A DNA stretch of 64,000 bases from NCBI GenBank assembly GCA_028292405.1, contig JAQGMJ010000029.1:1-64000 (forward strand), in the 5' to 3' direction. Positions 1-9,312 of the stretch are shown piece after piece. The position numbers and the translations under genes are program-made. The notes under the pieces are model-generated. The model did not search any database and was not told where the DNA came from. It saw only the letters and a list, made by a program, of their open reading frames with translations. Each line of letters opens with the position of its first letter. The stretch's first letter is position 1. This stretch comes from Betaproteobacteria bacterium (GTDB taxonomy: Bacteria; Pseudomonadota; Gammaproteobacteria; Burkholderiales; JAEUOS01).

Positions 1-455
1 GTGAAGCTGTTCGAGCCGCCGCCGTTGCCGCCGGCGGCGCTGTTGCTGAGCAGGCTGACGTTGTTGATCGTCAGCGCGGCGCCCGTTTGCACGAACACCG
101 CGCCGCCCGCGCCCATGCCGCCGCCGCCGCCGGCAAGCTCAACCCCGCCGGCCCCGCCCTGCGCCTTCAGGCCGCTCATCGTCAGGTCGTTGATGGTGGT
201 GCTGCCGGCGCCGATAAAAAAGCCGCGATAGGTGCCGGCGCCGTCGAGGGTGTGGCCGTTGCCGTTGATCACCACGGTGCTGCCGAGCACCGAATTGAAG
301 TTGGCCGCCAGCGTGATGTTGGCGGTGATGTTGATGGTGCCGTCGCCGGCGCTGTTGGCGACGCAGGCGATCAGCGTGGCGCTGTCGCCGGCATTGCAGG
401 CCCAGGCCCCCGGCGCCCAGGCCAGGGCGCAGGCCAGGGCGAGCGGCCGCACCAT
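1..455 (-). CDS. Autotransporter-like beta-helix secreted protein (N-terminal part)
   Basis: Minus-strand reading frame that starts at an ATG at 455 and runs off the left edge, giving about 151 N-terminal residues. It opens with a short signal peptide (MVRPLALACALAWAPGAWA, predicted cut before CNAGD). What follows is rich in Gly, Asn, Thr and Ala, with repeated beta-strand/turn patterns such as TINITANITL, NGNGHTLDGAG and GGGGGMGAGGAVF. That pattern is typical of the passenger of right-handed beta-helix autotransporters and polymorphic outer-membrane proteins. The C-terminal barrel or anchor is outside the window, so secretion by a type V route is inferred. No neighbour shares its direction upstream. 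Confidence 0.7.
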   Translation of the reverse strand, partial: MVRPLALACALAWAPGAWACNAGDSATLIACVANSAGDGTINITANITLAANFNSVLGSTVVINGNGHTLDGAGTYRGFFIGAGSTTINDLTMSGLKAQGGAGGVELAGGGGGMGAGGAVFVQTGAALTINNVSLLSNSAAGGNGGGSNSF

Positions 456-829
456 CAGATTTGAAACCCGGAGATGCGAAACCCGCCGATGCGAAACCCG
501 TGGATGTGAAACCGTCAGGCGCGAGGCCTTGGGCGGCGCGAGGTACTTGCCCTGCGCGCGCACGCGGCGCGCCCCGTGCGCAAATCCACCCACCGGAGAA
601 ACTTGTTGTTCTTGCACGGCAACTCCCCTGGCGTGCCTTCGAGGTGGCACGGCGGCGCCGCCGGGAGAGATTCCCGTTACGGACCATGTCGCATGCTAGC
701 GACATAACCCGACAATTGGTCCTATACGAAAGTATGTATCGGGGAAGGCACCCAAAGCCAGGCGGGCTGCGCCGCGGCCGGCGGCGCGGGTAAGGACCAG
801 GTACCCGGGCGCGCCGGGCGGCGGCCCGC
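456..829. other. Intergenic region with no recognised gene
   Basis: About 370 bp between the beta-helix gene start and the 3' end of the TMEM175-like gene. It holds the 15-bp repeat. Around 690-735 there is a less GC-rich stretch that could carry the promoter of the minus-strand beta-helix gene. No convincing protein-like frame was found. Confidence 0.4.
463..507. repeat. 15-bp tandem repeat, 3 copies
   Basis: Three imperfect units of GAAACCCGNNGATGC in a row, with a partial fourth unit after 507. They lie just upstream of the start codon of the beta-helix gene. This is one of several short tandem arrays in the window. Confidence 0.6.
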
Positions 830-1426
<597 letters not shown>

Positions 1427-1649
1427 GGTGCGGTCCGATTGTTGGCGTGGCTGGGCGGCGGTTTCAGCTTAACCCCCGAGCTTACCCCAAGGAGCCCTCC
1501 AGGCCGGGGGGCTCCCGCCTCCTCCAGAAGTGTAGGCGTTTTCCTACATATCACGGCAACGATTCCAGCAATACTGCGTAAGCTCGCGGAAATTGCGTCC
1601 GCCGCGTCCGGCAAGATTGCTTCACCCCTTCATTCACTCAAGATCCCTG

Positions 1650-2453
1650 ATGACAGTCCAGAAGCGCAACAATGTTCAAGTCGCGGGGAGCGGCGCGCGC
1701 ACCCTGATGTTCGCCCACGGGTTCGGCTGCGACCAGAACATGTGGCGCCTGATGGCGCCGGCCTACGAGGCGCGCTTCAAGACGATCAGGTTCGACCTGG
1801 TCGGCAGCGGCGGCTCCGACCTGAAGGCCTACGATCCGAAAAAGTACGACTCCCTGCATGGCTACGCCGACGACATCATCGAAATCATCGATGAGTTCGC
1901 CGACGGGCCGGTGATTTTCATCGGCCACTCGGTCAGCGCGACCATCGGCATGCTCGCGGCCATCAAGGCCCCCGAGCGGTTCGGGCCGCAAGTCATGGTG
2001 GGACCGTCTCCCTGTTACATCAACGATGGCGATTACATGGGCGGCTTTTCGCGGCCGGACATCGACGGCCTGCTGGAAACCATGGACCGCAACTATCTGG
2101 GCTGGTCCAGCAACATGGCCCCGGCGATCATGGGCGCGCCGGACCAGCCGGAACTCGGCGTCGAATTGACCAACAGCTTTTGCCGCACCGACCCCGACAT
2201 CGCGCGGCACTTCGCGCGGGTGACGTTTCTTTCGGATCATCGGGCCGATGTGCCGAAGATGCCGCACCCCGCGCTGATATTGCAGTGTTCCGATGATCTG
2301 ATCGCGCCGCAAACCGTGGGCCGGTTTCTGCATCAGCACATGCCCGAAAGCGTCCTGACGGTGATCGACAACGTCGGCCACTGCCCTCATCTCAGCGCTC
2401 CTTCCGCCAGCGCCCGCGCGATGGACGATTTTTTCGTCCAAATGGGCCTGTAG
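1650..2453 (+). CDS. RsbQ-like alpha/beta hydrolase
   Basis: 267 residues beginning MTVQKRNNVQVAG. It has the RsbQ/KAI2-type opening (FAHGFGCDQNMW), the nucleophile elbow GHSVSA near residue 96, an acid in CSDDLIAP and a catalytic His in NVGHCPH near the end. RsbQ in Bacillus is a small-molecule hydrolase that works with the PAS-containing phosphatase RsbP in energy-stress signalling. Here the stop codon TAG is followed immediately by the ATG of a PAS hybrid kinase, with no spacer. The hydrolase therefore probably makes or removes the ligand seen by that PAS domain; this role is inferred from pairing. An in-frame start exists upstream at 1593, but homology begins at 1650. Confidence 0.85.
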   Translation: MTVQKRNNVQVAGSGARTLMFAHGFGCDQNMWRLMAPAYEARFKTIRFDLVGSGGSDLKAYDPKKYDSLHGYADDIIEIIDEFADGPVIFIGHSVSATIGMLAAIKAPERFGPQVMVGPSPCYINDGDYMGGFSRPDIDGLLETMDRNYLGWSSNMAPAIMGAPDQPELGVELTNSFCRTDPDIARHFARVTFLSDHRADVPKMPHPALILQCSDDLIAPQTVGRFLHQHMPESVLTVIDNVGHCPHLSAPSASARAMDDFFVQMGL

Positions 2454-3962
2454 ATGCCGGATGATGCCGCGCCGATCGATCTCTTCGAACACGCCGCCTG
2501 CGGGCTCCTGCTGACGGACGTAAGCGGCAACATCCTTCGATGCAATGCCACCCTGAGGGCGTGGCTCGGCTATACAGGGGAGGACCTGGCGGCCAGGCGC
2601 TTCCCGGATCTCCTGACCATCGGTGCCCGTGTTTTCCACCAGACGCACCTGATTCCCCTGCTGAACATGCAGGAATCGGTCGCCGAAGTCGCTCTCGACG
2701 TCAGGCATCGCGATGGCCACACGCTGCCCATGCTGGTCAACATCGCGCGCCGCCGGCATGGGGGCGAAGTGTTGCAGGAGGTGGCGATGATGATCGTCGC
2801 CGACCGCCACAAATACGAACAGGAACTCCTCAAAACCCGCGCCGAGTTGCGCGACGCCAACGAGCGCCTGTCGGGCGCGGACCGGGCCAAGGACGAATTT
2901 CTGGCGACCCTGGCCCATGAGTTGCGCAACCCGCTGGCGCCGATGCACAACGTCCTGCAGATTTTGGCCGCGCTGAAGCTGCCCGAGCCCAGGGTCGAAT
3001 GGTGCCTGAATATCCTGGAGCGGCAGGTCGGGCAGATGACGCATCTGGTCGACGACCTGCTGGAGATCTCCCGCATCGCCGAAGGCAAGGTGGTGCTGCG
3101 GCGCGAGTCATGTGAACTTCGCGCGATAGTGCAGGCGGCGGTGGAAGCGGCCCGGCCGTTGATCGAAGCCGCCGGCCATTCTTTCAGCATGACCGTCACC
3201 GAGACGCCCGTCTGGCTCGACGCCGACCCGACGCGCCTGATCCAGGTGCTGCAAAATCTGCTTAACAATGCCGCCAAGTACACCCCCCAGGGCGGCAAGA
3301 TCGAACTGATCGCCGGATGGGAAGACAGCCTCGCGGTGATACGCATTCGCGACAACGGCATGGGCATCGCGCCCCACTACCTGACCCGCATCTTCGAGAA
3401 GTTCTCCCAGGTGGAGTCCGCGCGCGATCGCGCCCAGGGCGGCCTGGGCATCGGCCTGGCTCTGGTGCGCGGCCTGGTGGAACTCCATGGAGGCACCGTG
3501 CAGGCCTTGAGCGAGGGGCTCGGGCACGGCAGCGAATTCGTGGTGCGGCTCCCGGCCTTCCAGAAAATCCAGAAAGCCGCTCCACTAGCCGCCGCGGCCG
3601 GCCTGGAACGGCCGCGAAAAATACTCGTCGTCGACGACAATGTCGATATCGTCGAAAGCATTGCGATGCTGCTAGAAATGCGCGGCCACGATGTCCAGAC
3701 GGCATGCGACGGCGAGACCGCGATTGCGCAAGCGCGTGGGTTCGGGCCGGAGGTGGTGTTGCTGGATATCGGTTTGCCGGATATGGACGGCTATGCAGTG
3801 GCAAGGGCCATGCGCGGTGAACCGTGGGGCAAGACCTTGCTGCTGGTCGCGGTCACCGGATGGGGGCAGCGGCAAGACAAAGCGGCCGCCGCCGAGGCCG
3901 GCTTTGACCACCACCTGACCAAGCCCTTGAGCCTGGCCGACCTGACACGCATCCTCGGCTAA
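2454..3962 (+). CDS. PAS-domain hybrid histidine kinase with C-terminal receiver
   Basis: 502 residues. An N-terminal PAS domain (about 5-120, LFEHAACGLLLTDVSGNILRC) is followed by a short coiled coil and HisKA with the phospho-acceptor His in LAHELRNPLAP (about 153). HATPase_c motifs DNGMGIAP, FEKFSQ and GGLGIGLALV follow, then a receiver domain (about 385-500) with acidic pair DD and phospho-Asp in VVLLDIGLPDMDG. No membrane segment is visible, so it should be cytosolic. It abuts the RsbQ-like hydrolase gene, suggesting that the PAS domain senses a hydrolase product. No DNA-binding output is present, so the receiver probably relays to a phosphotransfer protein elsewhere. Confidence 0.9.
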   Translation: MPDDAAPIDLFEHAACGLLLTDVSGNILRCNATLRAWLGYTGEDLAARRFPDLLTIGARVFHQTHLIPLLNMQESVAEVALDVRHRDGHTLPMLVNIARRRHGGEVLQEVAMMIVADRHKYEQELLKTRAELRDANERLSGADRAKDEFLATLAHELRNPLAPMHNVLQILAALKLPEPRVEWCLNILERQVGQMTHLVDDLLEISRIAEGKVVLRRESCELRAIVQAAVEAARPLIEAAGHSFSMTVTETPVWLDADPTRLIQVLQNLLNNAAKYTPQGGKIELIAGWEDSLAVIRIRDNGMGIAPHYLTRIFEKFSQVESARDRAQGGLGIGLALVRGLVELHGGTVQALSEGLGHGSEFVVRLPAFQKIQKAAPLAAAAGLERPRKILVVDDNVDIVESIAMLLEMRGHDVQTACDGETAIAQARGFGPEVVLLDIGLPDMDGYAVARAMRGEPWGKTLLLVAVTGWGQRQDKAAAAEAGFDHHLTKPLSLADLTRILG

Positions 3963-4060
3963 AAGCCGCGGTCTGATCGCCGGCGCGCTTTCGCCGCCTC
4001 TGCGGAACGACAAGCAATCGACCTTGCTTGCGGTCGGCGCAACGCACTCCAAAGGGCGGC

Positions 4061-4642
4061 TCAGTCGGCGTGGAACTCCCACACGCCCTTCTTGAAATCG
4101 TAGAACCAGGCGTCGAAGAACAGCCCGGGCGCGCGGTAGCTGAGGATCGGGTCGCTGCCCGGCGAAGCGCCGTAGCGCAGACCCCACTCGTGGCTCAGCG
4201 CCGTCGCATCCAGGCCCACCTCCTGCAACTCGCGCGGCCAGGCGCCGGTGCGCACGCGGTGCGCCTGCACCTGCTTGACCACCGCGTCGCCCTGCTGGCG
4301 CGCCGCGTAATCGTTGTAATGCTGGGCGGCGACGATCACCAGCGCGCCCGCGGCCCACAGCGCCAGCCGCAGGCCGCGCCACTTGCGCTCGCGCGGGCGT
4401 ATCGCCATGCGCACCAGCGTGAACATCGCCCACAGCAATATGGGCACCGCGAGGAACCAGGCGAAAATGCCGTAGCGCGGGCTGGCGCCGATGCAGACGA
4501 AAAGCACGCACGCGACGAGAGGCCAGGCATTGTGTTTCAGCAGGTCGCCCCAGGTCAGGGAGGCGACGGCGACGGGCGACCAGCCCGGGGCCAGCGTGCC
4601 GGCACGCGGGACTTGGCTCATCGCATCACTGGGTTTTTCCAC
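4061..4642 (-). CDS. Hypothetical inner-membrane protein
   Basis: 193 residues from a GTG at 4642, preceded by GGAGAG at good spacing. Three hydrophobic stretches can be seen: WPLVACVLFVCI, YGIFAWFLAVPILLWAMF and LRLALWAAGALVIVAA. A soluble C-terminal part of about 75 residues ends in YDFKKGVWEFHAD. No family was recognised. It lies upstream-to-downstream with the zinc-ribbon membrane protein at 4715-5110 on the same strand, so the two may be co-transcribed. Confidence 0.6.
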   Translation of the reverse strand: MEKPSDAMSQVPRAGTLAPGWSPVAVASLTWGDLLKHNAWPLVACVLFVCIGASPRYGIFAWFLAVPILLWAMFTLVRMAIRPRERKWRGLRLALWAAGALVIVAAQHYNDYAARQQGDAVVKQVQAHRVRTGAWPRELQEVGLDATALSHEWGLRYGASPGSDPILSYRAPGLFFDAWFYDFKKGVWEFHAD

Positions 4643-4714
4643 GGCGCTCTCCGGTGCTGGTGATCGGGACAGTGACTGCCTGGCTTACGCCAGGTTCGCC
4701 CCCGCGCGACTGCT

Positions 4715-5110
4715 TCAATTGCCTTCGCGCAGCTTGACGCCGCACCTGCCGCAGGCCGGCCGCTTTTCCGCCTTGCCCAGCAGCGAGGCGCCGCAGCGCG
4801 GGCACACCACCTTGCGGTTGGCGACGGCCCAAAAGACGAAGCCGATGGCGAACAGGGTGGAGGGAATGCCGATGGTGCCGGAGTAGAAGGAGGCCACGGC
4901 GACGACCAGGATGGTCAGCGACGGCAATATCAGATAGCGCCAGGCCCATTCGCGGGTGCGCGCGAAGGCCGCCATTTCTTCCGGCGTGAGCGGCGCGGGC
5001 GGCGCCGCCGGGCCGGCTTCGGCGGCCTTGATCTGCTTGTCCTGCGCCTTTTCCATGGCGTCGAACAGCATGTTGTTGAGCTTCTCGCTCAGGTACTCAT
5101 AGGGGTTCAC
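4715..5110 (-). CDS. Zinc-ribbon membrane protein
   Basis: 131 residues starting at a GTG (MNPYEYLSEKLNNML). There is a charged N-terminal half, two hydrophobic segments (YLILPSLTILVVAVASFY and PSTLFAIGFVFWAVA) and a C-terminal double-CXXC ribbon (VVCPRCGASLL and PACGRCGVKL). The four cysteines probably bind one zinc. Function is unknown. It shares orientation with the membrane gene at 4061-4642. Confidence 0.65.
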   Translation of the reverse strand: MNPYEYLSEKLNNMLFDAMEKAQDKQIKAAEAGPAAPPAPLTPEEMAAFARTREWAWRYLILPSLTILVVAVASFYSGTIGIPSTLFAIGFVFWAVANRKVVCPRCGASLLGKAEKRPACGRCGVKLREGN

Positions 5111-5247
5111 GCGAGAGTCCGGGGGAAGGCGGGTAAGGCGCTATTTTCGCATTGTCGGGCAGTGCGTGCAGCAGCGTGCCGGGAAGAAAAAGCCGCTCCT
5201 CCGGCCTCATTCAGGGCGAAGGCGGCCATCGGTGCACGCCTGCGCCT

Positions 5248-6351
5248 TCACGCCGGCGTTTCCGCCTCTTCCTTCGGCAACAAGCTGGCCACGTACTTGG
5301 TCAGCGGCGGCCCGGCGATGATCACCACCACCAGGCGCGCCAGCTGCATCGACATGACGAAGGAGACGTTGACCTTGGCCGAGGCGGCGATGATGGCGAC
5401 CGCATCGACCCCGCCCGGGCTGGTGGCGAGGTAGGCGCTTAGCGGGTCGATGCCGGCGAACACGTGCAGCAGCCAGGCCAGGCCGCCGCAGATGAGGATC
5501 AGCACGAAGGTGGCCAGCGCGATCGGCGCCAGCGCGCGGGCGGCGTGCAGCAGAATCGCGCGGTTGAAGCGCAGGCCGATGCTCCAGCCGACCAGGGCGT
5601 AGCTGATGGCGAGGAACCAGGGCGGCAACTGCAGCGGCATGTCGAACACGCCGTGGGCGATGGCGCCGAAGGCCATCGGCACCAGCACGGAGCCGGCGGG
5701 AATGCGCAGCACCTTGGCTGTTACCGCGCCGGCCACGCCGAGCGCGATGGTTGCCAAAAACCACAGCGGGTCGGTGGGCGGGAACCAGATCACGGCGGGA
5801 ATCAGCGAGCCGCTGTGCGCCACCCAGAAGGTGGAGACCAGCGAGGCCACCACCACCACCATCACCACGCGCAAATACTGCATGAAGGCGACCAGGCGGA
5901 TGTCGGCGCCGTAGGCCTCGCTCATGATCACCATGGTGGTGGCCGCCCCCGGCGAGAGGCCCCAGATGGCGGTGCTGCCGGGGAGGATGCGCAGGCGCGC
6001 CAGCACCCACCCCACCGCGGTGGAGGCGCCGACCACGGCAAGGGCAGTGGCGCCGAGCACGGCCCATTCGGTTTTCACCGCGCCCAGCATGGCGGGCGAA
6101 AAACTGCGCGCGATCAACAGGCCGATCAGGCACTGGCCGAACATGAAGGCCTTGCCCGGGATCCAGAGGTTGGCGCCCATCGCGGCCACCACCACGGCGG
6201 CGGCCATCGGCCCCAGCAGCAGGGCGGCGGGCATGTGCGCCATTTCCAGCAGGCCGCCGAAGAACAAGGAAAGCAAAAGGAGCAGGCCGCAGCGCAATGC
6301 CAAGCCGCGCCCGGCGAGCAGGGGGCGGTGGGACGGCGGGGGGGATTGCAT
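5248..6351 (-). CDS. AbrB-family (ammonia monooxygenase-type) membrane transporter
   Basis: 367 residues from the ATG at 6351 (MQSPPPSHRPLLAGRG), with ten or so hydrophobic helices. The family signature is duplicated: LPGSTAIWGLSPGAATTMVIMSEAYGAD in the first half and LATSPGGVDAVAIIAASAKVN in the second (quoted here only as landmarks near residues 130 and 310). These are typical of AbrB/DUF958 permeases, annotated as putative ammonia monooxygenases but generally thought to be transporters. The frame is open further upstream to 6531, but that extension is Arg-rich and unlike the family. Substrate unknown. Confidence 0.85.
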   Translation of the reverse strand: MQSPPPSHRPLLAGRGLALRCGLLLLLSLFFGGLLEMAHMPAALLLGPMAAAVVVAAMGANLWIPGKAFMFGQCLIGLLIARSFSPAMLGAVKTEWAVLGATALAVVGASTAVGWVLARLRILPGSTAIWGLSPGAATTMVIMSEAYGADIRLVAFMQYLRVVMVVVVASLVSTFWVAHSGSLIPAVIWFPPTDPLWFLATIALGVAGAVTAKVLRIPAGSVLVPMAFGAIAHGVFDMPLQLPPWFLAISYALVGWSIGLRFNRAILLHAARALAPIALATFVLILICGGLAWLLHVFAGIDPLSAYLATSPGGVDAVAIIAASAKVNVSFVMSMQLARLVVVIIAGPPLTKYVASLLPKEEAETPA

Positions 6352-6641
6352 GTTCGAAGGTCTCGGCGGACCGGCGGCCCAGAGGCACCCGCCGCGGCTG
6401 GTCGCCGGCGGGCGCAAGCGCGCATTATAGCGAGTGGGCCCTCGCACCCTGCTTATGGGCACAACTGCCCGACCAAAACCTGTCGAGCGTGTCAGCCGAC
6501 GTCTCCGGACGCAAAGCCTGCAAAAACCCATAGCGGGCCGCGCAGCACGCGCGAGCGGCCGGGCACAGGCTTTGCGGTATGCTGGATAAACAGCAAAACC
6601 CGGGCGCTGGCTTTTTGCCGCGCCGGCCCCACGTCATTCCA

Positions 6642-7166
6642 ATGAGCCACGACGAACCCGCCGATCCCCCCTTGAAGCGCACCCGCGAGCGCGCCACCCT
6701 GCGCGCCATCGCCATTTTCGAAGGCGTCAAGGGCGTGGCCGCGCTGGCCGCCGCCTTCGGCCTGCTCAGCCTGGTGCACCACGACACCAAACGCATCGCC
6801 CTGGCGCTGATCGGCCATTACAACCTGAACCCGGACGGCCGCTACCCCGGCATGCTGCTGCATTACGCGGAGGTGCTGCAAAACGCCAACTTCCGCATGA
6901 TCTTTTTCTTGGCTGTCGTCTACGCCACGGTGCGCATCGCCGAAGGCTACGGCCTGTGGCGCGACCGCGCCTGGGCCGAGTGGCTGGCCGCGCTCTCCGG
7001 CGCGCTGTACATTCCTTTCGAGATCGAGCACCTGATGCACCGGACCAACGCCATCAACGCCGTGGTGCTGCTGGCCAACATCGCCACCGTGGCCTTCATG
7101 GTGTGGCGCCTGTGGAACCGCATGAAGGCCAAGCGCGCCGGCGCGCTGGCTTCCGCGCCGGGCTAG
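6642..7166 (+). CDS. DUF2127 family membrane protein
   Basis: 174 residues from ATG 6642 (MSHDEPADPP); an upstream in-frame ATG at 6579 adds 21 unlikely residues. It has a family-like opening (RAIAIFEGVKGVAALAAAFGLLSLVHHD), then helices in IFFLAVVYATVRIAEGYGLW and ALSGALYIPFEIEHL, with a conserved H-RTNAINAVVLLANIA segment. DUF2127 proteins are small bacterial membrane proteins of unknown role. It stands alone and is divergent from the AbrB-family gene. Confidence 0.8.
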   Translation: MSHDEPADPPLKRTRERATLRAIAIFEGVKGVAALAAAFGLLSLVHHDTKRIALALIGHYNLNPDGRYPGMLLHYAEVLQNANFRMIFFLAVVYATVRIAEGYGLWRDRAWAEWLAALSGALYIPFEIEHLMHRTNAINAVVLLANIATVAFMVWRLWNRMKAKRAGALASAPG

Positions 7167-7427
7167 GCTTGGGGGTAGGGCCGGGGCTGCGTCCCTGCCG
7201 CGCCGCTGTCGTCTGCCGCCGCGCCGGTTCCCTCGGGGAAACCGGGCAATGTTCTTCGTGCGCAGACTCCTTCGTCGCGCTGCGCAACATGTTTGCTGAC
7301 CTGGCGAGCCGGATGGCGATCAGCGGCGGCGCGCCGCTGTAGATACCACCGCGCCCGGCCCCGGCTGCCGGTACGGCGCCGGGCATGTGCAGTGCAGCAG
7401 CGCGGCAGCCCGCGATACAGGCGAACC

Positions 7428-7847
7428 CTACCTGGCCGGCACCGTCCGCGTGCTTTCGCGCAGGATGCCGCCGCCGCCCACGCTGCCCTCGGTGGAGCCG
7501 CCGCCGCTCATGCGCGACTCGCAGGCCTGGCGGTCGCCGCCCTTGAGCGCCTCGCAGCGCGCGCGGGCGTTCTGCCGGTAGTCCACCGGGTTGTTGAAGT
7601 CGCCTGCTTTCGCTTGCGCGTAGGCGCGGCCGGCTTCGGTGCGGCAGGTGCCGCGGTCTTCGGTGGCGCGGTTGCTGTCGCAGGCGGCGAGGTCGCGCTT
7701 GTATTGCGCCTGCGCTTGGGCCGCGGCGGATCTGTCGGCGGCATGCGCGGCGGCAGTGAAGGATAAGACACAGGCCAGCGCAAGCGCCAGGCGCGGAGCG
7801 GTGCGACGGACGGGGGCGCCGCGATGAAGAAGGGCAAAAGCAGACAT
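7428..7847 (-). CDS. Small secreted protein with conserved Cys pattern
   Basis: 139 residues starting at ATG 7847, preceded by AAGGAG. There is a signal peptide with predicted cleavage at AAAHA/ADRSA. The mature part is about 100 residues with four cysteines (LAACDSN, GTCRTEAGR, ARCEALKGGDR, QACESRMSGGGS), which could form two disulphides in the periplasm. Similar unannotated proteins are common in Burkholderiales. Function unknown. Confidence 0.65.
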   Translation of the reverse strand: MSAFALLHRGAPVRRTAPRLALALACVLSFTAAAHAADRSAAAQAQAQYKRDLAACDSNRATEDRGTCRTEAGRAYAQAKAGDFNNPVDYRQNARARCEALKGGDRQACESRMSGGGSTEGSVGGGGILRESTRTVPAR

Positions 7848-8109
7848 GTGGACTCCTTGGTGTGCTTCGCGCAATGTCACGAAAGGCGCTACCCAAGCGC
7901 GAACCGCTGGACGGACAATCGAGAAGGCGATGGCGAAGCTGTTGAGCGGCGGCTGCCGCTTGTTTTAATGATGGCCGGGCGACAGCATTGCCGTACGCCG
8001 CAGCCATGGCCGCCGCCGTTGTCCTGCCCGCAGTTGCAGGGTGACGAGAGTAGCCGCATGAATAGACAGCGGCGCGGCGCGCAGGTTGCATCAATGTCGC
8101 GCGGCGCCG

Positions 8110-8137
8110 AAAAAAAAAAGCCCCCGGGCGAGGGGGC
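8110..8137 (-). terminator. Intrinsic terminator
   Basis: Minus strand GCCCCC (8137-8132), loop TCGCCC, GGGGGC (8125-8120), then ten T residues (8119-8110). A textbook rho-independent terminator. Confidence 0.85.
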
Positions 8138-8215
8138 CCAGGGGCTAATCGGACTGTACACAAAGGAGGGGACTACAACAGTCCGAGGAGACAAACCGGT
8201 CGTTAGGATTTTTCA
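8110..8215 (-). ncRNA. Candidate small RNA with anti-Shine-Dalgarno loop
   Basis: On the minus strand an 8-bp stem CGGACTGT (8185-8178) / ACAGTCCG (8157-8150) encloses a 20-nt loop containing CCCCTCCTTTG. That sequence is complementary to AAAGGAGGGG-type ribosome binding sites. It is followed after 12 nt by a perfect intrinsic terminator with ten Us. The nearest upstream minus-strand gene ends 370 bp away, behind a repeat array, so read-through termination is less likely than an independent short transcript. The 5' end is a guess; no clear promoter was identified. The resemblance is to trans-acting sRNAs with CU-rich loops. Confidence 0.5.
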
Positions 8216-8456
8216 ATTCGGACCGCTGTGTCATCGCTGTTTTGTTTGGATGACTGATGACGCAGCGGGTATGCAGGCATCATAGGCGGCAGGTTGCACT
8301 GCCGCAATACCACCAAAGTACTAATGAAGAGCTAGATCGCCGTTGTAGTGCTTACGCGTGGGCGAAGCGTGGGTGCGAGGGTGCGGCGCGGCGGATTCGG
8401 CGCGCTGGTATCGCTATCACGCGTGAGGGCGCCGGTTCAGGTCGCGCACGGCGCGG

Positions 8457-8550
8457 TTTGCGTCGCGCTGCGGCACCGCCTTTTGCGTCGCGCTACGGCA
8501 CCGCCTTTTGCGTCGCGCTGCGGCACCGCCTTTTGCGTCGCGCTGCGGCG
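8457..8550. repeat. 25-bp tandem repeat, about 4 copies
   Basis: Units with core CGTCGCGCTGCGGCACCGCC begin at 8461, 8486, 8511 and 8536, an exact 25-bp period; the last copy is truncated. The array sits directly at the 3' end of the minus-strand gene whose stop codon is at 8559-8561. Confidence 0.85.
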
Positions 8551-8558
8551 ACGTGCCC

Positions 8559-9308
8559 CTAATCGTCGAGCTTGGGCGGCAGCAATATCCAGACAATCAG
8601 CCCGAGCACTAGCAGGCCCGCGCCGATCTTGCCGGCGATGCGCCAGCCGCGCCCGTGCGAGCGCACGATGGTCAGCTCCTGCACCCAGATCACCTCGCAG
8701 GCGCCCTCGCCCTCGTCGGTGCGCACGATGCTGGTCTTGCGCATGCCCCGGGCGGCGCCGTCCTTGAAGGTAGTGTAGTCGGCGAGGTAGCCGCGCACCC
8801 GCACTTCGTCGCCGATGCGCACGTCGCGCAGGCGCCGCGCCACGTCGGGGTCGTCGGTGAGCACGTGGTTGTTCGACATCGAGGCGCCGTCGAACGCATG
8901 CTCCGGCGGCAGCGCCGGCGTGCTCCACCAGCATTCCCATTGCGTGTGGGTGAAGCTGGCGCGGCGGTAGGCGTCGCGGCGCACGTTCTCGCCCCACACC
9001 ACGCAGAGGTCGGCGACGTTGATGTGGTCGCCCCACTCGCGGTGCGCGTAGTCCCACCAGGCCTTGGAATCGTGCAGGCTCACCACCAGGCCGGCGATCT
9101 CATAGGTGTAGCGCGGGTCGATGCGGTAGTCCATCCCCTCGACCTTGGTGTCGAAGGGCTTGTCGCGCGTCGGCCGCTGGTCCGGCTCTTCCAGCGTACC
9201 GGGGTTGAGCTTCTCCGGCGCCGGCAGGTGCTCGGCCATCAACCAGGCGACGACGATCACCAGCAGGCTGCCGATGATGACAAGCTTGACCAGGCGGTCG
9301 GAGGACAT
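8559..9308 (-). CDS. Hypothetical membrane-anchored protein
   Basis: 249 residues with an N-terminal helix (LVKLVIIGSLLVIVVAWLMA) and a C-terminal helix (IGAGLLVLGLIVWILLPP) flanking a soluble domain of about 185 residues. The middle contains a Trp-rich segment (WWDYAHREWGDH, QWECWWSTPALPP) and a beta-rich part with GDEVRVRGYLADY that resembles an OB-like fold. No named family was recognised. It starts 4 bp after the stop of the 72-aa gene upstream, so the two form an operon. Confidence 0.65.
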   Translation of the reverse strand: MSSDRLVKLVIIGSLLVIVVAWLMAEHLPAPEKLNPGTLEEPDQRPTRDKPFDTKVEGMDYRIDPRYTYEIAGLVVSLHDSKAWWDYAHREWGDHINVADLCVVWGENVRRDAYRRASFTHTQWECWWSTPALPPEHAFDGASMSNNHVLTDDPDVARRLRDVRIGDEVRVRGYLADYTTFKDGAARGMRKTSIVRTDEGEGACEVIWVQELTIVRSHGRGWRIAGKIGAGLLVLGLIVWILLPPKLDD

Positions 9309-9312
9309 GCGC

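Larger units (their letters stand above)
7848..8456. other. Intergenic region containing a candidate small RNA
   Basis: About 600 bp without a convincing protein frame, followed by the 25-bp repeat array. The notable content is a strong minus-strand intrinsic terminator and a preceding stem-loop (8110-8185), annotated separately. A GTGCAACCTGCCGC-type dyad around 8286-8305 could be an operator, but this is not supported further. Confidence 0.4.

Noticed and set aside
1638-3044. Long open frame of 468 codons on the minus strand opposite the hydrolase and kinase genes
   Set aside because: It lies antisense to two genes with clear motifs; its sequence is His/Arg/Gln-rich without domains, the usual shadow of GC-rich coding DNA.
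7167-7427. Possible gene between the DUF2127 gene and the small secreted protein gene
   Set aside because: Frames over this stretch are Arg/Pro-rich without start context.
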